Below, piece by piece: positions 5,831 to 7,292 of a DNA stretch of 7,292 bases. The number at the start of each line of letters is the position of its first letter. Position 1 is the stretch's first letter. Under the pieces are notes generated by a model. That model saw only the letters and a program-made list of their open reading frames with translations, did not search any database and was not told the origin of the DNA. Source of the stretch: Moorella sp. UBA4076 (GTDB lineage: Bacteria > Bacillota > DSM-521 > Neomoorellales > Neomoorellaceae); contig DFYS01000053.1 in assembly GCA_002383405.1 (NCBI GenBank), positions 1-7,292 of the forward strand. Reading direction: 5' to 3'. The position numbers and the translations under genes are program-made.

Positions 5831-5840
5831 CCTGATCAGG
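5831..5840. repeat. CCTGATCAGG palindrome
   Basis: A perfect 10-bp palindrome 24 nt after the lipA stop. Its right half is part of a 17-nt imperfect repeat (5834-5850 and 5881-5897, 15 of 17 identical, period 47 nt). It could be a protein-binding site. No function is assigned. Confidence 0.3.
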
Positions 5841-5895
5841 ATAGAAAAATCGTGTAGGAAATATCGCGTTCCATATTATCGATCAGGAAAGTAAA

Positions 5896-5958
5896 ATGCG
5901 TAGCTATGAACACGAACGGCATCTGTTAAAGAAGAAAAAGGTACGTGCTGAAAAATAG
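5896..5958 (+). CDS. Possible 20-aa basic ORF
   Basis: ATG 5896 preceded by AGGAAAG encodes a very basic 20-residue peptide (MRSYEHERHLLKKKKVRAEK). The frame is open upstream to 5845 without a standard start, so it could also be the end of a decayed gene. The rest of the lipA-tRNA interval contains only the palindrome/repeat described separately and the tRNA promoter. Confidence 0.22.
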   Translation: MRSYEHERHLLKKKKVRAEK

Positions 5959-5975
5959 CTCGACTCGCATCCCCC

Positions 5976-6004
5976 TTGACATCATGTCTTTTTTCGGGCA
6001 TAAT
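5976..6004 (+). promoter_or_regulatory. Sigma-A promoter of the tRNA-Val gene
   Basis: A perfect TTGACA (5976-5981), a 17-bp spacer and CATAAT (5999-6004) lie just upstream, giving transcription near 6011 and a roughly 20-nt leader to be trimmed before the mature tRNA. Confidence 0.8.
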
Positions 6005-6029
6005 ATAACCTGGCACGGGGATAAAATAC

Positions 6030-6104
6030 GGGCGCATAGCTCAGTGGGAGAGCACTTCCTTGACGCGGAAGGGGCCGCAAGTTCAATCCTTGCTGCGCCC
6101 ACCA
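6030..6104 (+). tRNA. tRNA-Val, anticodon GAC
   Basis: The cloverleaf is complete: acceptor GGGCGCA (6030-6036) with TGCGCCC (6094-6100), D stem GCTC/GAGC, anticodon stem CTTCC/GGAAG around loop TTGACGC with anticodon GAC at 6062-6064, a 5-nt variable loop, and T stem GCAAG/CTTGC around TTCAATC. The discriminator base is A and CCA (6102-6104) is genomically encoded. GAC reads the GUC and GUU valine codons. It appears to be a single-gene transcription unit with its own promoter and terminator. Confidence 0.97.
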
Positions 6105-6117
6105 GAAAAACATTTAC

Positions 6118-6153
6118 AGCCTCACCCAAAATGGGAGAGGCTATTTTTATTTT
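6118..6153 (+). terminator. Intrinsic terminator of tRNA-Val
   Basis: AGCCTC (6118-6123) pairs with GAGGCT (6137-6142), with inner CCC/GGG pairs around an AAAAT loop, followed at once by ATTTTTATTTT. It lies 13 nt after the tRNA CCA end. Confidence 0.9.
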
Positions 6154-6269
6154 GGTCAGAGAAGATTAAAAAATTCAGCCCTGGCAAAAATTAAACAGGT
6201 GCCAATTTCACCCGGCGCGCCGGAGCCAGTTAGAGCTTGATTTTTAGACAACCTGGCAGGGAGCCAACT

Positions 6270-6299
6270 GTATACAAATCACGGGCGGCACATATAATA
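6270..6299 (+). promoter_or_regulatory. ytxC promoter candidate; sigma-A or sporulation sigma-E/K type
   Basis: CATATAATA (6291-6299) contains a perfect sigma-A TATAAT (6293-6298) and also fits a sigma-K-type -10 (CATAnnnTA). It matches 7 of 8 positions of a sigma-E-type CATACA(A/C)T. Upstream, GTATA (6270-6274), 16 nt before, is a poor sigma-A -35 but acceptable for sigma-E. Which factor is used cannot be settled from sequence. The stretch between the tRNA terminator and here holds a 12-bp palindrome CCGGCGCGCCGG (6212-6223) and nothing else I can name. Confidence 0.4.
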
Positions 6300-6323
6300 G
6301 CAGCACAAGGAGGTGCAGCGCCC

Positions 6324-7190
6324 GTGAATGTTACGCTCGTTACTGCCAGGCCGATTGATTACCTCCAGGCCGAGTTTAATCATAGATATGGTTACAGTGT
6401 GGGTCTTCACCTGTGGCAGGCGGAGGGCATGAATTTCTGCCGCTGCTTTCTGGAGACCGGCCCCGGCCGGCCTTCCAAACAGGATATTAAACGCTTTCAA
6501 GAACAGGTGGCCGAGGTGGTGGCCGCCTTTATTGTCAAAAGATGGGAGCAGGCCTTGCTGGAGAGCATGCTTTTGAGCCAGTATGAAGGCCTGGACGATG
6601 GCGCCGTAACTGAAATCTGCCAGCGTGCCCGTGATATTCTCGATCAGGGGGAAAACAGCTGCCTGGCGCATCAGGGGCGCGGTGAACCCATTACCGCCCG
6701 TATATTGGAGTATTTGCAGGAAAACGCCTGGTTAAACATTGACGGCTTTGTCCGCTTTCGCCTCCAGGACTATTTGCTGGAACTGGACCAGGCACTGGAA
6801 GAAGCAGTGGATGAATTCCTGATGGAGAAGGAATACGACGAATTCATCCGTCTTTTGCGCTATTTTGTTGAGGCGCAGCAGCCGCGGGTGGATAAAGTAC
6901 ATGTGATTTTAAGCCCCGGCGGCGGCTTTCAGCTCTATGACGGTGAAAATCACAGCTTAAGCGGCGACTACCTGGAAGGTTTTATTGTCGATATGGCCGA
7001 TAGCGACCTCAACTACGAGGATTTATTAATCAGCGCTCTGATTACCATCTCCCCCCGCCAGGTAATTCTCCACGCCGCGGATAAAGGCCGCCACCATAAC
7101 ACCATCAGCACGATTAAGAGCGTTTTCGGCGAGCGACTGATCTATTGCAGCGGCTGCAGCCGCTGCCTGCAGCCTTTGCAGAAACGCTGA
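6324..7190 (+). CDS. ytxC: YtxC-family sporulation protein (putative)
   Basis: The 288-residue product resembles the YtxC family, which is widespread in spore-forming Firmicutes, usually close to thrS, and of unknown biochemical role. It starts MNVTLVTARPIDYLQAEFNH, has long charged helical regions (residues about 50-200) including an acidic stretch with LLELDQALEEAVDEFLMEKE, then a beta-rich part with HVILSPGGGFQLYDG. It ends with a Cys-rich tail YCSGCSRC (C275, C278, C281). No signal peptide or membrane segment is evident. I chose GTG 6324 because AAGGAGGTG sits 10 nt upstream (6307-6315). A longer in-frame ATG (6237) would place its first 29 codons across the promoter and ribosome site. 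The family assignment comes from recognition of overall sequence and context, so it is less certain than for glnA or lipA. The window ends before any thrS gene. Confidence 0.75.
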   Translation: MNVTLVTARPIDYLQAEFNHRYGYSVGLHLWQAEGMNFCRCFLETGPGRPSKQDIKRFQEQVAEVVAAFIVKRWEQALLESMLLSQYEGLDDGAVTEICQRARDILDQGENSCLAHQGRGEPITARILEYLQENAWLNIDGFVRFRLQDYLLELDQALEEAVDEFLMEKEYDEFIRLLRYFVEAQQPRVDKVHVILSPGGGFQLYDGENHSLSGDYLEGFIVDMADSDLNYEDLLISALITISPRQVILHAADKGRHHNTISTIKSVFGERLIYCSGCSRCLQPLQKR

Positions 7191-7195
7191 CAATA

Positions 7196-7216
7196 GAGGC
7201 AGGAGGCAAGAGGCAG
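7196..7216. repeat. Triple 7-nt tandem repeat
   Basis: Three adjacent 7-mers, GAGGCAG, GAGGCAA and GAGGCAG, follow the ytxC stop codon. The short tandem array is purine-rich. It could be a slippage product or part of a dispersed intergenic repeat. Confidence 0.65.
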
Positions 7217-7224
7217 GAAACACG

Positions 7225-7252
7225 AGGGTCGTAAGACCCTGCATTCGACCCT
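7225..7252 (+). other. Alternative hairpins downstream of ytxC
   Basis: AGGGTC (7225-7230) pairs perfectly with GACCCT (7235-7240) around a GTAA (GNRA) tetraloop. AGGGTCG (7225-7231) can instead pair with CGACCCT (7246-7252). No U-tract follows, so it does not look like an intrinsic terminator. It could be the start of a leader RNA for the next gene. Confidence 0.45.
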
Positions 7253-7292
7253 ACCCTGAAAATAGCGTTCTGCCTGCGCTACTGTACCTGGG

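Overview
The window reads as a chromosomal segment of a spore-forming, moderately GC-rich Firmicute. The type I-alpha glutamine synthetase, strong AGGAGG-type ribosome binding sites, sigma-A-like promoters and a YtxC sporulation-family gene support this. My best guess is a thermophilic acetogen of the Moorella type. That rests on gene content and general protein character, not on a database match.

Layout. Positions 1-319 contain no convincing protein gene. They hold a strongly structured, apparently plus-strand RNA: a 10-bp perfect stem closing a three-way junction, flanked by further hairpins. Next come a small ribbon-helix-helix (CopG-type) antitoxin-like gene (320-562, +) and, only 4 nt away and convergent, a short minus-strand gene with a PD-(D/E)XK nuclease-like core (567-1055). 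Positions 1056-1683 are mostly intergenic. They hold two nearly identical 39-nt direct repeats, a 30-nt imperfect repeat inside what looks like decayed coding sequence, and a good extended -10 promoter.

That promoter drives glnA (1746-3074), preceded by a small leader hairpin. lpdA (dihydrolipoamide dehydrogenase, 3333-4712) and lipA (lipoyl synthase, 4914-5807) follow on the same strand, separated by gaps of 258 and 201 nt. LipA builds the lipoyl cofactor and LpdA re-oxidises it on glycine-cleavage or 2-oxoacid dehydrogenase complexes, so these two are functionally linked. The complexes themselves and the octanoyl-transferase are not in the window.

A tRNA-Val(GAC) gene (6030-6104) has its own sigma-A promoter and a clear intrinsic terminator. 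The window ends with a ytxC-family sporulation gene (6324-7190), whose upstream -10 region also fits mother-cell sigma factors, and a short downstream stretch with a 7-nt triple tandem repeat and alternative hairpins.

The core metabolic genes look ordinary. The parts worth a second look are the structured RNA at the left edge, the unpartnered antitoxin beside an atypical nuclease-like gene, and the repeats between that gene and glnA.
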